The notes beneath the pieces were generated by a model that saw only the letters and a program-made list of their open reading frames with translations, ran no database searches and had not been told where the DNA came from. Made by a program: the position numbers and the translations under genes. A DNA stretch of 7,105 bases from Actinomycetes bacterium (GTDB lineage: Bacteria; Actinomycetota; Actinomycetes; Prado026), in contig JALOLN010000121.1 of assembly GCA_025455945.1 (NCBI GenBank), forward strand, positions 1-7,105, read 5' to 3'. Positions 5,758 through 7,105 of this stretch are shown here, piece after piece (the first letter of the stretch is position 1; every line of letters starts with the position of its first letter).

Positions 5758-6560
5758 CCGCGCCGCACCGAGCGCACCCCGGCCGCGAGCTCGGCGGCCA
5801 GGTCGCCCACGGCCGCCACGCCCTCCGCCGGCGAGCCCGCGTCCAGGATCCGGCGCACGAACGCCGACCCCACGATCACCCCGTCGGCGTAGCCGGCCAC
5901 GTCCGCCGCCTGCTCCGCCGTGGACACCCCGAGCCCGACGCAGACCGGCAGGCCGGTGGCCGCGCGCACCCGGCCCACCAGGTCGCGCGCCGCGGAGTCC
6001 ACCGCGGTGCGCACACCGGTCACGCCCATCGTCGAGGCCGCGTAGACGAAACCGCGGCAGACGGCCGTCACCCGCTCGATCCGCTCGGCCGAGGACGAGG
6101 GCGCGACCAGGAACACGGGGTCGATCCCGGCGTCGTCGGCGGCGGCCAGCCACGGGCCGGCCTCGTCCGGGGGAAGGTCGGGGGTGATGACCCCGGCGCC
6201 GCCGGCGGCGGCCAGCTCCGTCGCGAACCGCGCCAGGCCGTAGTGCTCCACCGGGTTCCAGTAGCTCATGACGACGGTCGCGGCGCCGGTGCGCGCGACG
6301 GCCTCGACAGTGGCGAGGACGTCCGGCGTCGTCGTCCCCCCGGCCAGCGCCACCTCGGCGGCCCGCTGGATCGTGGGGCCGTCCATGAGCGGGTCGGAGT
6401 AAGGCAGCCCGACCTCGACGACGTCCACCCCGCCGGCGACCATCGCCGTGAGCGCGTCGACGGCGCCCTGCCGGGACGGGAAGCCCGACGGCAGGTAACC
6501 GACGAGGGCGGCCCGGCCCTCGGCCCGGGTGCGCGCGAAGGCCGCCTCGAGGCTGGTCAT
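5754..6560 (-). CDS. trpA: Tryptophan synthase alpha subunit
   Basis: TrpA cleaves indole-3-glycerol phosphate to indole and glyceraldehyde 3-phosphate, passing indole to TrpB through an internal tunnel. The 268-residue product is full length for the family. Catalytic Glu49 and Asp60 sit in VVEVGLPYSDPLMDGPTIQ, with the same numbering as the Salmonella enzyme. FVYAASTMGVTGVR (alpha loop 6 and phosphate site), PVCVGLGVSTAEQ and DGVIVGSAFVRRI are conserved TIM-barrel blocks. The ATG at 6560-6558 overlaps the trpB stop (ATGA), with no clear Shine-Dalgarno, so it is translationally coupled. Its own stop overlaps the start of the Sco-like gene. No defects are seen. Confidence 0.98.
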   Translation of the reverse strand: MTSLEAAFARTRAEGRAALVGYLPSGFPSRQGAVDALTAMVAGGVDVVEVGLPYSDPLMDGPTIQRAAEVALAGGTTTPDVLATVEAVARTGAATVVMSYWNPVEHYGLARFATELAAAGGAGVITPDLPPDEAGPWLAAADDAGIDPVFLVAPSSSAERIERVTAVCRGFVYAASTMGVTGVRTAVDSAARDLVGRVRAATGLPVCVGLGVSTAEQAADVAGYADGVIVGSAFVRRILDAGSPAEGVAAVGDLAAELAAGVRSVRRG

Positions 6561-7105
6561 GACCCGGTGACCAGCCCGAACCAGGCGGCCGCCGTGTCGA
6601 CGTCCTTGTCGCCGCGACCGGAGAGGTTGACGAGCACGGTGGCCTGCGGGCCGAGCTCGCGGCCGACCTGCAGCGCACCCGCGACCGCGTGCGCCGACTC
6701 GATCGCCGGGATGATCCCCTCGGTGCGGCACAGCAGCGCGAACGCGTCCATCGCCTCGGTGTCGCTGATCGGCCGGTAGGTCGCGCGCCCGGTGTCGTGC
6801 AGCCAGGCGTGCTGCGGCCCCACCCCCGGGTAGTCCAGGCCAGCGGAGACCGAGTGCGAGGGCAGGGTCTGGCCCATGGCGTCCTGGAGGATGTACGTCC
6901 GGGTGCCGTGCAGCACCCCGGGCGACCCGCCGGCCATCCGGGCGGCGTGCCGGCCGGTGGCGACGCCCTCCCCGCCCGCCTCGAAGCCGAACAGGGCGAC
7001 CTCCGCGTCGTCGAGGAAGGCGGTGAAGATGCCCATGGCGTTGGACCCGCCGCCCACGCAGGCGACCACCGCGTCGGGCAGCCGTCCGGTGCGCTCGAGC
7101 ACCTG
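6557..7105 (-). CDS. trpB: Tryptophan synthase beta subunit, C-terminal fragment
   Basis: These are the last 182 codons of TrpB, the PLP enzyme that joins indole and serine to make tryptophan. The catalytic lysine and the start lie beyond the window. Visible hallmarks are the phosphate-binding loop CVGGGSNAMG, the block GLDYPGVGPQHAWL, EGIIPAIESAHA (with the PLP-contacting Glu) and NLSGRGDKD (with the Ser near the PLP ring nitrogen). The product ends in a short tail, AWFGLVTGS. The stop overlaps the trpA start. The gene looks intact as far as it is seen. Confidence 0.97.
   Translation of the reverse strand, partial: QVLERTGRLPDAVVACVGGGSNAMGIFTAFLDDAEVALFGFEAGGEGVATGRHAARMAGGSPGVLHGTRTYILQDAMGQTLPSHSVSAGLDYPGVGPQHAWLHDTGRATYRPISDTEAMDAFALLCRTEGIIPAIESAHAVAGALQVGRELGPQATVLVNLSGRGDKDVDTAAAWFGLVTGS

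Noticed and set aside
2102..6678. Very long minus-strand frames that seem to fuse genes (2102-3628, 2797-4479, 5044-6678)
   Set aside because: The upstream parts are out-of-frame readings of lgt, the DsbA-like gene and trpA. The real starts are at the 4-base overlaps where domain homology begins.

Overview
The window is very GC-rich and fully packed with genes on the minus strand. Codon choice is strongly biased to G or C in third positions. The gene set (trpB-trpA, a Lgt of the actinobacterial type, gltB with a GlnR-like box) points to a high-GC actinobacterium. Geodermatophilaceae (Blastococcus, Geodermatophilus or Modestobacter type) is my best guess from protein style; no search was possible.

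Layout, in the direction of transcription (right to left): the 3' part of trpB (cut by the window end); trpA; a Sco1-like copper/thiol protein; a MauE/DoxX-type membrane protein; a membrane-anchored DsbA-like thioredoxin-fold protein; lgt (prolipoprotein diacylglyceryl transferase); and a VIT1/CCC1-type iron/manganese transporter. Each of the six junctions in this seven-gene run is a 4-base stop/start overlap (ATGA, GTGA, ATGA, ATGA, CTGA, ATGA), so the run reads as one translationally coupled transcript. The fifth overlap implies that lgt starts at a CTG codon, supported by a well-placed Shine-Dalgarno sequence.

An 84-base gap follows, then a gene for a large secreted protein of unknown function. 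It has a clear signal peptide and strong Shine-Dalgarno, but its reading frame is broken near 1024-1036. The N-terminal ~329 residues lie in one frame and the C-terminal ~230 residues in another, so it is called a pseudogene or frameshifted gene. Just after its stop lies a perfect 21-bp inverted repeat, a strong terminator candidate.

The last element is the first 52 codons of gltB (glutamate synthase large subunit), running off the left edge. Its upstream region carries a sequence that fits the actinobacterial GlnR operator consensus exactly (GTnAC-n6-GAAAC), which suggests nitrogen control.

The genes fall into three themes: the end of tryptophan synthesis; a cell-envelope module (Sco-like, MauE-like, DsbA-like, Lgt) that probably handles thiol redox chemistry, cuproprotein or disulfide formation and lipoprotein maturation, with a metal transporter at its end; and the nitrogen-assimilation gene gltB under separate control. 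No mobile element, CRISPR array, tRNA or rRNA was seen.
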